The notes beneath the pieces were generated by a model that ran no database searches, had not been told where the DNA came from, and was given only the letters and a program-made list of their open reading frames with translations. 64,000 nucleotides of DNA from Blastococcus fimeti (GTDB lineage Bacteria; Actinomycetota; Actinomycetes; Mycobacteriales; Geodermatophilaceae): positions 1 through 64,000 of the forward strand of contig FNAW01000010.1 of the NCBI GenBank assembly GCA_900102115.1, in the 5' to 3' direction. The translations under genes were made by a program, and so were the position numbers. Of this stretch, positions 25,922-35,298 are shown piece after piece. The stretch's first letter is position 1, and each line of letters starts with the position of its first letter.

Positions 25922-28900
25922 GTGCGCTTCCGAGTCCTCGGTCCGCTCGAGGTCGCCGGTCCCGACGGCGAGCTCCTCGACGTGGGCGGGGCCAAGCCCC
26001 GGGCCCTGCTGACCCTGCTCCTCGCCGACGCCGGCCGCGTCGTCGGCATCGACCGGATCGTGAGCACGCTGTGGGGCGAGCAGCCGCCGCCGACGGTCAC
26101 CGGCACCCTGCAGGCCTACGTCTCGCACCTGCGCCGGGTCCTGGAACCCGACCGGGGGCCGCGCGAGGCACCGACGGTGCTGGTCACCCGCCCGCCGGGC
26201 TACCTGCTCCGCGTCGGGCCCGCCGACCTGGACCTGCTCCGGTTCGCCGAGCTGGTCGAGGCAGGGGACCGCGCGGTGACCGACGGCGCCCCCGAGCACG
26301 GGGTGGCCCTGCTGGACGAGGCGCTGGGGCTGTGGCGCGGCGAGCCGTTGGCCGAGCTGGGCGATCTCCCGTCCGCGGCGAGCGACCGGCTGCGGCTGAC
26401 CGAGCTGCAGGTCCGCGCCCGCGAGCGGCGCTGCGACGCCCTGCTGGCCCTCGGCCGGCCCGAGGCCGCCGTCCCCGATCTGCAGCACCTGGTCGCCGAG
26501 CACCCGCTGCGCGAGCGGCTGTGGGCGCGGCTGGTCACCGCGCTGTACGCCGCCGAGCGGCAGGCCGACGCCCTGGACGCCTGCCGCCGGTGCGCCGTGC
26601 TGCTGCGCGAGGAGCTCGGCATCGACCCCGGGCCCGAGCTGCGCGACCTGGAGCAGGCGGTGCTGCGCCAGGACCCGCGACTGCTCGAGCGGCTCCCCCG
26701 CCCGGTGCTGCCGGCCGCCCCCGCACCGGCGCCGAGCACGTCGATCGACGCCCTGGTGGGCCGCCGCACGGAGTTCGACCAGGTGCGCGCCGTCGCCGAG
26801 CAGGTGACCGGCGGCCGGGCGGCGGTCGTGGTCGTCGAGGGCGAGGCGGGCATCGGCAAGACCCGGCTGACCGAGGCGGTCGCCGACGGCGCCCGGCTGC
26901 TCGGCTGGTCGGTCGCGTGGAGCCGGTGCGCCGACGACGCGGGCGCCCCGGCGCTGTGGCCCTGGACCCAGGTGCTCGAGCAGCTGGGGCAGCCGGAGCT
27001 CGACCCCGCCGGCCTCACCGCGGAGGACGACGCCGACGCCGCCCGGTTCCGGCTGTTCCAGGACCTGCGCGCCCGGCTCACCGCGGCGGCCACCCGGCCG
27101 GTGCTCGTCGTCCTCGACGACCTGCAGGGGGCCGACACGACGTCGGTGGCGCTGCTCGGCCTGCTCGCCCGCCACCTCCCCCGCGCGCCGGTGCTGCTGA
27201 TCGTCACCGCGCGCACCGTGGGCGAGCAGCTGCCCGAGCCCGTGGCCGACTGCCTCGGCCGGCTGGCCCGCGAGCCGACCGCCACCTGCCTGCGGCTGGG
27301 CGGGCTGGCGGCCGAGGACGTCGGCGCGCTGCTGGCCGCGCAGCTGGGCTCCCCGGGCGACCGCGCGCTGGCCGCCGCGGTGCACGACCGCACCGGCGGC
27401 AACCCGTTCTTCGTCGTCGAGCTGTCCCGCTGGATGATCGGCGCGCACGACCGGCACCTGGACGACGTCCCGGTGCCGCCGTCGGTCGGGGAGGTGCTGC
27501 GCACCCGGCTGGCCCGGCTCCCCGAGGGCACCCGCGCCGTGCTGGAGCTGGCCGCGGTCGCGGGCCGCGAGGTGTCGCTGGACCTGCTCGAGGCTGCGGG
27601 CACGCCCGCGGAGGAGGCGCTGACCGCGATGGACTCCGCGGTCGCCGTGGGCCTGGTGGCCGCGGGCGCGGGGCCGTGGAGCTGGCGGTTCACCCACGCG
27701 CTCGTGCAGGAGGTGCTGGCCGGCGACCTGCCCGCGCTGCGGCGGGCGCGGCTGCACGCCCGGATCGGCGAGGCGCTGGAGCGGCGGATCGCCGGCTCCA
27801 CCGACGACGGCCTGGTCGAGCGGCTCACCCACCACTTCGTCGGGGCGCTTCCCGTGGTCGGCCCCGGGCCGGCGCTCGTGTACCTGGCCGCGGCGGCCCG
27901 TGCGGCGCGGGCCCGGCTGGCGCACGGGGAGGCGGCGGCGCACGGCCGGCAGGCGCTGGCGCTGCTCGACCCGCTGGCCCCCGACGCCGCCCGCACCCGG
28001 CACGACCTGCTCACCGCACTGGGCAACGACCTGCTGCGCAGCGGGCAGCTCACCGAGGCGCGCGGCGTGGTGGCCGAGGCGATCGCGCTGGCCCGCCAGC
28101 TCGGCGACCGGGAGTGCCTCGCCGAGTCCGCGGCGGTCTGGGGCAGCGTGACGCTCTGGAACTGGCGGCCGCACGGCGTGGTCGACGCCGACATGGTCGG
28201 GGTCCTGGAGGACCTGCTCGCCGCGCGCGGGGACGACGACGACCCGACCACCGCGCGACTGCTGGGCACCCTGGGCGTGGAGCTGGCCTTCGGCCCCGAC
28301 GACCGCGGGGTGCAGGCGGCCCAGCGGGCGATCGAGATGGCCCGGCGGATCGGCGACCCGGAGCTGCTGGGCCGCACGCTCAACAACTTCTGCCTCGCGG
28401 TGTGGGGCCGGCCGGGCGCGGCGGAGCGGCGGCTGGCGGCCACCGACGAGGCGCTGGGGCTGGCCGGCCGCGGCCTCCCGCGGCGCACCGAGTTCATGGC
28501 GCACCTGCACCGGGCGTCGATCCGGCTGCACCTGGGCGACCTGGCCGGGTTCGAGGCCGACCACGACTCCGCCCGGCGCATGGCGGTGTCGCTGAGCGGG
28601 CCGGAGGTGCGGCCGCACGTGCTCTGGCAGGCCGGCGGGCTGGCCTGGCTGCGCGGGAACGCGGCCCGCGCCGAGGAGCTGACCACCGAGGCCTACGAGC
28701 TGTTCCGGCGGGTCACCCCGCACGCGCGGCACGCCTACGCGGCGCACCAGTTCACCCTGCGGCGGGCCGACCACCGCGAGGCCGACGCGCTGCCGCTGCT
28801 GGTCGAGACCGGCGACGAGGGCAACCCCCTGCTGCAGGAGATGGCGGTGCTGGCCGCCGCGGAGTCCGGCGACGTCGCCGAGGCCCGCCGGCTCCGGGCC

Positions 28901-29242
28901 CGCTGGGGGCGGACCCCGGTGCGCGACTGGGCCAGCGACGTCGCCGTCTACCTGCAGGCGGAGAGCTCGCTGTGGCTGGGCGACGAGCCGGACTGGGCGG
29001 CCGCCGAGGGCTCGCTGCTGCCCTACTGCGGCCGGCAGGCGGTGCTCGGGACGCCGGCGCTCAGCCTGGGCGCCTACGACGAGCTGCTCGGCCGGATCGC
29101 CGAGCGCCGCGGAGATGCCGACGGCGCCCGGCGCTGGTGGGCCGGCGCCCGCGAGCAGGGGGTGCTCGTCGGCTCGCCGCACCAGGTGGCCCTGGCCGAG
29201 TCGCACCTGGCCCGGCTGCCCGCGCTGAGCACCCCCGCCTGA
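25922..29242 (+). CDS. large SARP-family regulator (BTAD-AAA-TPR)
   Basis: A 1106-residue AfsR/SARP-type regulator. An OmpR-like winged helix (about 1-95: FRVLGPLEV, GGAKPRALLTLLLADAG, VSHLRRVL) is followed by a bacterial transcriptional activation domain (about 95-245), then a P-loop ATPase with Walker A GEAGIGKT at residues 307-314 and Walker B LVVLDDLQ near 395, and a C-terminal solenoid of TPR-like helices to the end. Such proteins activate secondary-metabolite or stress genes by binding direct repeats near the -35 box. GTG 25922 (MRFRVLGPLEV) is the classic SARP start; the frame is open to 25811 without domain content. No biosynthetic cluster surrounds it. Confidence 0.88.
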   Translation: MRFRVLGPLEVAGPDGELLDVGGAKPRALLTLLLADAGRVVGIDRIVSTLWGEQPPPTVTGTLQAYVSHLRRVLEPDRGPREAPTVLVTRPPGYLLRVGPADLDLLRFAELVEAGDRAVTDGAPEHGVALLDEALGLWRGEPLAELGDLPSAASDRLRLTELQVRARERRCDALLALGRPEAAVPDLQHLVAEHPLRERLWARLVTALYAAERQADALDACRRCAVLLREELGIDPGPELRDLEQAVLRQDPRLLERLPRPVLPAAPAPAPSTSIDALVGRRTEFDQVRAVAEQVTGGRAAVVVVEGEAGIGKTRLTEAVADGARLLGWSVAWSRCADDAGAPALWPWTQVLEQLGQPELDPAGLTAEDDADAARFRLFQDLRARLTAAATRPVLVVLDDLQGADTTSVALLGLLARHLPRAPVLLIVTARTVGEQLPEPVADCLGRLAREPTATCLRLGGLAAEDVGALLAAQLGSPGDRALAAAVHDRTGGNPFFVVELSRWMIGAHDRHLDDVPVPPSVGEVLRTRLARLPEGTRAVLELAAVAGREVSLDLLEAAGTPAEEALTAMDSAVAVGLVAAGAGPWSWRFTHALVQEVLAGDLPALRRARLHARIGEALERRIAGSTDDGLVERLTHHFVGALPVVGPGPALVYLAAAARAARARLAHGEAAAHGRQALALLDPLAPDAARTRHDLLTALGNDLLRSGQLTEARGVVAEAIALARQLGDRECLAESAAVWGSVTLWNWRPHGVVDADMVGVLEDLLAARGDDDDPTTARLLGTLGVELAFGPDDRGVQAAQRAIEMARRIGDPELLGRTLNNFCLAVWGRPGAAERRLAATDEALGLAGRGLPRRTEFMAHLHRASIRLHLGDLAGFEADHDSARRMAVSLSGPEVRPHVLWQAGGLAWLRGNAARAEELTTEAYELFRRVTPHARHAYAAHQFTLRRADHREADALPLLVETGDEGNPLLQEMAVLAAAESGDVAEARRLRARWGRTPVRDWASDVAVYLQAESSLWLGDEPDWAAAEGSLLPYCGRQAVLGTPALSLGAYDELLGRIAERRGDADGARRWWAGAREQGVLVGSPHQVALAESHLARLPALSTPA

Positions 29243-29245
29243 GGC

Positions 29246-30007
29246 TCAGGTGGCGATGCCGCCGTCCACCGGGATGATCGTGCCGGTCAGGTAGGAGCCC
29301 GCCCGCGAGCTGAGGAAGACGGCGATGCCGGCCATGTCGTCGGGCCGCCCGATCCGGCCGAGCGGCACCCGCTTGGTCATCTCGTCGCCGGCGGCGGCCA
29401 GCGTGGCGGCCATCATCTTGGACTCGAACGGCCCCGGGGCGACGGCGTTGACCGTGATGTGCCGCGGCGCGAGCTCCTTGGACAGGTTGCGGGTGAGCTG
29501 GTGCACCGCGGCCTTGGACGTCGAGTACGAGTACGTGCGGGCCGCGGAGGGCTGCAGGCCCGCGATGCTGCCGATGTTGATGACGCGGGCCGGGTCCTCG
29601 TGCGAGGCCGCCTTCTCCAGCAGCGGCAGGAACGCGCGGGTGACGAAGAACGGCGCCTTGAGGTTCAGGTCGAGGATCTTGTCCCAGGCCGACTCGGGGA
29701 ACTTCTCCAGGTCCTCGCCCCACGTGGCGCCGGCGTTGTTGACCAGGATGTGCACCTGCTCCTCGCGCTTGCCGACCTCCTCGGCCAGCCGGATGCACTC
29801 GGCCTCCTTCGAGACGTCGGCCGGGATGGACACGACGGTGCCGAACTCGGACAGCTCGGCGACGGCGGCGTCGCCGGCGTCGGCCTTGCGCGAGCTGATG
29901 TAGACGCGCGCCCCGGCCTGGAGGAAGCCGCGGGCGATCATCATGCCGATGCCCCGGGTCCCCCCGGTCACCACCGCCACCTTGCCGGTCAGGTCGAACA
30001 GGTCCAC
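29246..30007 (-). CDS. short-chain dehydrogenase/reductase
   Basis: A 253-residue classical [11 protein letters not shown] (about residues 14-21) binds NADP(H), helped by the basic SSRK after strand 2. NNAG follows strand 4, the catalytic Ser lies in INIGSIAGL, and the YxxxK pair is in [10 protein letters not shown]. It resembles RhlG/FabG-like 3-oxoacyl reductases, but exact substrate is unknown. GTG at 30007 ([15 protein letters not shown]) has GGAGG six bases upstream. It converges with the SARP gene (3 bases between stops) and is divergent from arginine deiminase. Confidence 0.88.
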   Translation of the reverse strand: MDLFDLTGKVAVVTGGTRGIGMMIARGFLQAGARVYISSRKADAGDAAVAELSEFGTVVSIPADVSKEAECIRLAEEVGKREEQVHILVNNAGATWGEDLEKFPESAWDKILDLNLKAPFFVTRAFLPLLEKAASHEDPARVINIGSIAGLQPSAARTYSYSTSKAAVHQLTRNLSKELAPRHITVNAVAPGPFESKMMAATLAAAGDEMTKRVPLGRIGRPDDMAGIAVFLSSRAGSYLTGTIIPVDGGIAT

Positions 30008-30124
30008 GCCGCACCTCCGTCGTCGGGCTCCCGGCTGCGCTGCCGGCCCGCCCCGCACCCTAGCCAGACCGCCCGCGGGCCTCCCGCGAGCGCCGGGCGC
30101 CGGGCGCTGTGCCAGCCTCGGGCC

Positions 30125-31348
30125 ATGACCCCGTCCCCTGCCCTGGGCGCGACCAGCGAGGTCGGCGCGCTGCAGACGGTCCTGCTGCACCGGCCCGGCA
30201 ACGAGCTGCGGCGGCTGACCCCGCGCAACAACGACCAGCTGCTGTTCGACGGCGTCCCGTGGGTGGACCGCGCGCAGGACGAGCACGACGCCTTCGCCGC
30301 GGCGCTCACCGACCGCGGCGTCGAGGTGCTCTACCTGGACGCGCTGCTGGCCGACGTCCTCTCGTTCCCGTCGGCGCGGGCGGAGCTGATCGGCGCCGCC
30401 GTCGACGACCCGCGGCTCGGCGCCTCGCTGCAGCGCGCCGCCACCCGGCACCTGGCCTGGCTCGCCCCCGACGAGCTCGCCGCGACCCTGATCGCGGGCC
30501 TGGCGCACGACGAGCTGCGCGGCGGCCGCGGGCTGGCCTACGAGGTGATGGACCGCTCGGACTTCGTCGTCCCGCCGCTGCCGAACCTGCTGTTCACCCG
30601 CGACTCCTCGGTGTGGATCGGCGACGAGGTCGCGGTCACCTCGCTGGCCATGCCCGCCCGGCACCGGGAGAGCACGATCACCGCGGCGGTCTACACCCAC
30701 CACCCGCGGTTCGCCGGCAGCGAGCAGCTCTACGGCGCGAACCTGGAGCACCTGGAGGGCGGCGACGTCCTGCTGCTGGCCCCGGGCGTGCTGGCCGTCG
30801 GGGTCGGCGAGCGGACGACGCCCGGAGGCGCCGAGCGGCTCGCGCGCCGGCTGTTCGCCCGCGGGCTGGCGCACACCGTGCTGGTCGTCCCGATCGCCCA
30901 GCAGCGCGCCACGATGCACCTGGACACCATCGCCACGATGGTCGACGTCGACGCGATGGTGATGTACCCGGCGATGGCCGACTCGCTGCGGGCCTGGACG
31001 GTCACCGCCCCCGACGGCGTGGCCGACGACGCCGATCCGGTGGAGCTGTCGGTGACCGGACCGCGGCCGTTCGTCGAGGCCGCCGCCGAGGCGATGGGCA
31101 TCGACAAGCTGCGGGTGATCGACACCGGGCTGGACCCGGTCACCGCCGAGCGCGAGCAGTGGGACGACGGCAACAACACCCTCGCCCTGGCGCCCCGGCT
31201 GACGGTCGCCTACGAGCGGAACACCGTCACCAACGCCGCGCTGGAGGCCGCCGGCATCGAGGTGGTCCGGATCGCGGGGTCGGAGCTGGGCAGCGGCCGC
31301 GGCGGCCCGCGGTGCATGTCCTGCCCCGTGGCCCGCGGGGCCCTGTGA
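30125..31348 (+). CDS. arcA: arginine deiminase
   Basis: A 407-residue enzyme hydrolysing arginine to citrulline and ammonia. All family blocks are present: [43 protein letters not shown] and the C-terminal [10 protein letters not shown] with catalytic C397. In many actinobacteria it stands alone without the rest of the ADI pathway, as here: no arcB or arcC is adjacent. It may serve acid tolerance or nitrogen supply. ATG at 30125 lies at the N-terminus expected for the family ([15 protein letters not shown]). The stop is embedded in the GTGA overlap with the M20 peptidase gene. Confidence 0.93.
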   Translation: MTPSPALGATSEVGALQTVLLHRPGNELRRLTPRNNDQLLFDGVPWVDRAQDEHDAFAAALTDRGVEVLYLDALLADVLSFPSARAELIGAAVDDPRLGASLQRAATRHLAWLAPDELAATLIAGLAHDELRGGRGLAYEVMDRSDFVVPPLPNLLFTRDSSVWIGDEVAVTSLAMPARHRESTITAAVYTHHPRFAGSEQLYGANLEHLEGGDVLLLAPGVLAVGVGERTTPGGAERLARRLFARGLAHTVLVVPIAQQRATMHLDTIATMVDVDAMVMYPAMADSLRAWTVTAPDGVADDADPVELSVTGPRPFVEAAAEAMGIDKLRVIDTGLDPVTAEREQWDDGNNTLALAPRLTVAYERNTVTNAALEAAGIEVVRIAGSELGSGRGGPRCMSCPVARGAL

Positions 31349-32805
31349 TCCACTCGCGCATGCGCGCATCCCTCGCCCTCGCCGGATCCGCGGCCCTGGC
31401 CGCCGCCGTCAGCACGACCGCGCGGCGGATCTCGGGCTTCCGGCCGGCGGGCACCGCCGTCGAGCCCGCCGACCTCACCGGGCTGGACGCCGACGGCGCC
31501 GCCGGGCGGCTCGCCGAGCTCATCCGCATCCCCACCGTCTCCTCCGACGACCGGTCGGAGATCGACCAGGAGGCGTTCGCCCGCTTCCGCACCCGGCTGA
31601 CCGAGCTCTACCCCCGGACGCACGCCGCGCTGGAGCGCGAGCAGCTCGGCGACGGCGCCCTGCTCTACCGCTGGCGCGGGCGCACCGACGAGCCGCCGCT
31701 GGTGCTCATGGCCCACTACGACGTCGTCCCGGTGGAGGGCCAGGACTGGAGCCGCGACCCGTTCGCGGGGCTGATCGAGGACGGCGTCGTGCACGGTCGC
31801 GGCGCGATCGACGACAAGGGCTACCTGGTCGCGATCCTCGAGGCCGTGGAGGCGCTGGTCACCGAGGGCTTCACGCCCCGGCGCGACGTCTGGCTCTCCT
31901 TCGGCAACGACGAGGAGGTGACCGGGGTCGGGGCGCAGCTCGCCGTCGCGGCCTTCACCGAGCGCGGCATCCGCCCGTGGGCGGTGCTCGACGAGGGTGG
32001 CGCGGTGGTGACCGGCATGTTCCCGGGGGTCCCGGGGCAGGTCGCGGTGGTCGGGCTGGCCGAGAAGGGCCGGCTCGACGTCGAGCTCGTGACCACCGAC
32101 GCGGGCGGGCACGCGTCGTCGCCGATGCCCGGCGGCGCTCCGGCGCGGCTGGCGAAGGCGATCACGGCGCTGGACGAGCACCCGTTCCCCGCCCGGATGA
32201 ACGCCGTCGTCCTCGGCATGGTCGACGCCGCCGGCCGGCACGCGCCCGGGCCGCTCCGGGCCGTCTTCGCGCACGCCGACGTCCTCGGCCCGGTGCTCGC
32301 GCGGGTGCTGTCCCGAGCGGGCCGCGAGGCCAACGCGCTGGTCCGCACCACGGTGGCGGTGACCCGGCTCGAGGGCAGCAAGGCGTCGAACGTGCTGGCC
32401 ACGACCGCCAAGGCGAACCTCAACATCCGCATCGCCCTGGGCGAGACGGTCGCCTCGACGGTGGACCGGCTGCGGCAGGTGATCGGCGACCCGACGGTGG
32501 AGCTGCGCGTGCTCGCCGGCGGGGCCGACCCCTCGCCGGTCTCGCGGGTCGACAACGAGGCGTATGCGACGGTGGCCGCGGCGGCGAAGGCCGCCTATCC
32601 CGACGCCGTCGTCGCGCCGTACCTCATGGTGCAGGCCAGCGACTCGCGGCACTTCGCCGAGATCTGCGACAGCGTCTACCGGTTCATGCCGTTCGACGTC
32701 ACCCGCGAGGAGCTGGCGGCGCTGCACGCCGCCGACGAGCGGATCCCGATCGCGGCGCTGCACCGGGGCGCCGGCTTCGTCCGGCACCTGCTCCGCAGCA
32801 TCTGA
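31345..32805 (+). CDS. M20 family metallopeptidase, PM20D1-like
   Basis: A 486-residue M20 (carboxypeptidase/amidohydrolase) protein. Metal and catalytic residues are visible: H124 and D126 in [10 protein letters not shown]156 in GRGAIDDKG, the Glu pair in GNDEEVTG, Asp in LDEGG and His in SDSRHFAEI near the end. The dimerisation lid lies at about 215-345. It resembles the PM20D1 type, which makes or cleaves N-acyl amino acids, more than CPG2. An Ala-rich hydrophobic N-terminus ([17 protein letters not shown]) may be a membrane anchor or signal. The start is GTG 31345, overlapping arcA, or ATG 31360. A family A repeat starts at the base after the stop. Confidence 0.85.
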   Translation: MIHSRMRASLALAGSAALAAAVSTTARRISGFRPAGTAVEPADLTGLDADGAAGRLAELIRIPTVSSDDRSEIDQEAFARFRTRLTELYPRTHAALEREQLGDGALLYRWRGRTDEPPLVLMAHYDVVPVEGQDWSRDPFAGLIEDGVVHGRGAIDDKGYLVAILEAVEALVTEGFTPRRDVWLSFGNDEEVTGVGAQLAVAAFTERGIRPWAVLDEGGAVVTGMFPGVPGQVAVVGLAEKGRLDVELVTTDAGGHASSPMPGGAPARLAKAITALDEHPFPARMNAVVLGMVDAAGRHAPGPLRAVFAHADVLGPVLARVLSRAGREANALVRTTVAVTRLEGSKASNVLATTAKANLNIRIALGETVASTVDRLRQVIGDPTVELRVLAGGADPSPVSRVDNEAYATVAAAAKAAYPDAVVAPYLMVQASDSRHFAEICDSVYRFMPFDVTREELAALHAADERIPIAALHRGAGFVRHLLRSI

Positions 32806-32896
32806 CGGACTTTCGGCACCGAAAGTCCGGACCCTCGGCGGACTTTCGGTGCAGGAAGTCCGCGACCGCAGGGGACCTCCGGTGCAGGAAGTCCCC
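32806..32896. repeat. family A triple hairpin
   Basis: Three family A units follow each other directly after the M20 stop. Unit one, 32806-32829, has perfect 11-base arms (CGGACTTTCGG / CCGAAAGTCCG) around CA. Unit two, 32839-32862, has one mismatch. Unit three, 32871-32896, has GGGGAC/GTCCCC outer arms and compensatory changes. It lies between convergent genes and ends 9 bases before the DUF5926 stop, where it could terminate both. Confidence 0.87.
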
Positions 32897-32904
32897 CGCG
32901 GGCG

Positions 32905-33837
32905 TCAGCGGATGGTGATCTGCCGGGAGAGCAGGCCGGCGCGGGCGCGCCGCTCGTCGGCGTTCAGCGGCTTGGTGACGGCCAGCGCCTCCTCGAGGCG
33001 GGTCTGCCACTGGGTGGCCGGCTCGATCCACTCGTCCGCGGGGGTGTCGGCCGGCAGGTCCCACACCGGCACGACCAGCCCGTGCGCCCGGAACGCGCCG
33101 GCGTAGCGGGTGCCCTCGCCCAGCAGCATCGGCTCGCCGGCCGCCCGCAGCCGGGCCAGCGCGTCGAGCAGCTTCTCCTCCGGCTCCGGACGGACCCAGC
33201 GCAGGTGCGCGCGCTCGTCGGTCGGGCGCACCCAGTAGGCCGCGTCCAGACCGGCCAGCCGCACGGTCGGCAGGATCGCCTCGTTGGCGTGCTCGAGCCC
33301 GGCCTGCGCCGCCGGGTTGGGGTCGGTGCCCTCCAGCCAGAAGCCGAAGTCGTCCCGCACGGTCACCTCGAACGGCGCCGAGGCGTCCAGCAGCTCCTGC
33401 AGCCGGGGGCCGGCCGAGCCCGCGCCACCGATCGGGCCCGGGTCCACCGGCGCGCCGGCCGGGGCCTCGAGCGCGGCGGCCAGCGCGGTGCCGAGGTCGC
33501 GGCTGACGTCGTCCGAGGAGCTCTGCAGCTGGACGCCGAGCATGATCTCGCCGTTCGCCCGCACCAGGGCGGGGGCGCCGCCGGGCAGGATGCTGGCGAG
33601 GGTCACCTCGCGGCCGTCCGTCGTCCTCAGCACGGCCGTCGCGGCGGGCACCAGCTCGCGCAGCGCGACCCAGTCGGCCTCGCCGGGCAGGCCCTCGAAG
33701 GAGCGGATCACCGGCGGCGCGTAACCCGAGCCGTGGCAGTGCTTGTAGCGACGGCCGGAGCCGCAGGGGCACGGCGCCTTCGGGTTGACGCCCTCCGGCG
33801 CGGCGGCGGGGGCGGCGGAGCGCTTGCGGGACGACAT
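32905..33837 (-). CDS. DUF5926 protein with N-terminal SEC-C zinc motif
   Basis: A 310-residue protein found throughout actinobacteria. A short basic leader is followed by a SEC-C motif with C23, C25 and C34 plus a nearby histidine (CPCGSGRRYKHCHG), a zinc site like that at the SecA C-terminus. The rest (about 50-310) is the DUF5926 domain of unknown function, with conserved-looking stretches LRELVPAATA, DDFGFWLEG and NADERRARAGLLSRQITIR. It is cytoplasmic. ATG at 33837 is chosen; the longer frame upstream enters a divergent intergenic region. It is divergent from the P450 gene. Confidence 0.85.
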   Translation of the reverse strand: MSSRKRSAAPAAAPEGVNPKAPCPCGSGRRYKHCHGSGYAPPVIRSFEGLPGEADWVALRELVPAATAVLRTTDGREVTLASILPGGAPALVRANGEIMLGVQLQSSSDDVSRDLGTALAAALEAPAGAPVDPGPIGGAGSAGPRLQELLDASAPFEVTVRDDFGFWLEGTDPNPAAQAGLEHANEAILPTVRLAGLDAAYWVRPTDERAHLRWVRPEPEEKLLDALARLRAAGEPMLLGEGTRYAGAFRAHGLVVPVWDLPADTPADEWIEPATQWQTRLEEALAVTKPLNADERRARAGLLSRQITIR

Positions 33838-33893
33838 GCCCGCCAGCGTAGGTGGGCCCGTCGAGCCGGCGCCCGCCGCGCCCACCTCCACGC

Positions 33894-33950
33894 CGAGTGC
33901 GACGAAGTGGTGGTCATCGGCGGCCGATCGCCACGACTTCGTCGCACTCG
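33894..33950. repeat. long inverted repeat in divergent region
   Basis: CGAGTGCGACGAAGT (33894-33908) is repeated as its perfect complement ACTTCGTCGCACTCG (33936-33950), with a 27-base centre that can pair further through GTGG and CCAC. It lies between the divergent DUF5926 and P450 genes, 56 bases before the P450 start. It could be an operator or one of the extragenic palindromes of this genome. Confidence 0.8.
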
Positions 33951-34006
33951 TCGTCCACGGACGGGTGGAACGGGCGTCGGTGCCCCGCTTTCCTAGGCTC
34001 GCGGGC

Positions 34007-35206
34007 GTGACCTCCGCACCGCTCGACCTCACCGATCCCACCGTCGTCGCCGACCCCTACCCGTCGTTCGCGCGGGCCCGCGCGCAGGCGCCGGCGCAGT
34101 GGCACGAGGAGATGGGGCTGTGGTTGGCGTTCACGCACGCCGAGTCCAACGCGGTGCTGCGCGACCGGCGGCTGGGCCGGATCTGGTCGGACAAGGCCCC
34201 GGCGGAGCGGTTCGAGAGCTTCAACCTGATCCACCGCAACGCCATCCTGGAGATGGAGCCGCCCGAGCACACCCGGCTGCGTCGGCTAATCAGCTCGGCG
34301 TTCGCCCGCGGGCACGTCGAGCGGCTGCGGCCGTGGGTCGAGGAGCTCGCCCGGTCGCTGGTCGACGAGCTGGTCGAGCGCTCGGGCGGCTCGGAGCCGG
34401 TCGACCTGCTCTCCGGCATGGCCGAGCAGCTGCCGGTCGCCGTCATCGCCGAGCTGCTGGGCGTGCCCGAGGCCGACCGCCCGCTGCTGCGTCCCTGGTC
34501 CAACGCGATCGTGAAGATGTACGAGTACGGGCGGACGACGCAGATCGAGGACTCCGCCGAGCGGGCCGCCGACGAGTTCGTCGCCTACCTGCGCGCGCTG
34601 GCCGCCGAACGGCGGAAGAACCTCGGCGAGGACCTGGTCAGCCACCTGGTGTCCATGCGTGACGCCGACGGCGACCGGCTCACCGAGGACGAGCTGGTCA
34701 CCACCTGCATCCTGCTGCTCAACGCCGGCCACGAGGCGACGGTGAACGTCAGCGGCAACGGCACGCTCGCGCTGCTGCAGCACCCCGATCAGCTGCAGCG
34801 GCTGCGGGCCGACCGCGCGCTGCTACCGACGGCCATCGAGGAGTTCATGCGCTACGACTCCCCGCTCCAGCTGTTCGAGCGCACCGCCACCGAGGACGTC
34901 GAGATCGGCGGCATCACCGTCGAGCGGGGCCAGAAGATCGCCGCGCTGCTGGGGGCGGCCAACCGCGACCCCGCCGTCTTCGCAGAGCCGGACACCTTCG
35001 ACGTCGGCCGCACCGACAACGGGCACATCACCTTCGGCGCCGGCGTGCACTTCTGCATCGGTGCGCCGCTGGCCCGCGTCGAGCTGCAGGCCTCGTTCGG
35101 CGCGCTGCTGGACCGGACGACGACGTTCGAGCTGGGCGGCGAGCCGCTCCGCCGTCCCGAGTTCGTCATCCGCGGCCTGCAGACGCTCCCCGTCGTCCTC
35201 GCCTGA
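34007..35206 (+). CDS. cytochrome P450
   Basis: A 399-residue soluble bacterial P450. The I-helix oxygen-activation motif is LLNAGHEATVN (A-G-H-E-A-T, with Glu where many have Asp), the K-helix ExxR is in EEFMRYD, and the heme loop is FGAGVHFCIGAPLAR with thiolate C350. It needs a ferredoxin and reductase, neither of which is adjacent. The substrate is unknown; the family resembles CYP107/CYP125-like actinobacterial P450s of lipid or secondary metabolism. GTG at 34007 (MTSAPLDLTDPTVVADPYPSF) matches the usual start. A fatty acyl-CoA ligase follows on the same strand. Confidence 0.92.
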   Translation: MTSAPLDLTDPTVVADPYPSFARARAQAPAQWHEEMGLWLAFTHAESNAVLRDRRLGRIWSDKAPAERFESFNLIHRNAILEMEPPEHTRLRRLISSAFARGHVERLRPWVEELARSLVDELVERSGGSEPVDLLSGMAEQLPVAVIAELLGVPEADRPLLRPWSNAIVKMYEYGRTTQIEDSAERAADEFVAYLRALAAERRKNLGEDLVSHLVSMRDADGDRLTEDELVTTCILLLNAGHEATVNVSGNGTLALLQHPDQLQRLRADRALLPTAIEEFMRYDSPLQLFERTATEDVEIGGITVERGQKIAALLGAANRDPAVFAEPDTFDVGRTDNGHITFGAGVHFCIGAPLARVELQASFGALLDRTTTFELGGEPLRRPEFVIRGLQTLPVVLA

Positions 35207-35212
35207 CCCCCA

Positions 35213-35242
35213 CCAGGGCAGAAATGGCCATTTCTGCCCTGG
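35213..35242. repeat. perfect 30-base palindrome
   Basis: CCAGGGCAGAAATGG (35213-35227) is followed without a spacer by its exact complement CCATTTCTGCCCTGG (35228-35242). It begins 6 bases after the P450 stop and ends 56 bases before the ligase ATG. With no loop it is a better protein-binding site or cruciform than RNA hairpin, although a terminator remains possible. Confidence 0.9.
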
Positions 35243-35298
35243 CGTGACCGCGGGGCCCCGGCTGGATCGTGAGCGCGGTCACTGGCAGGATCCGGGCC

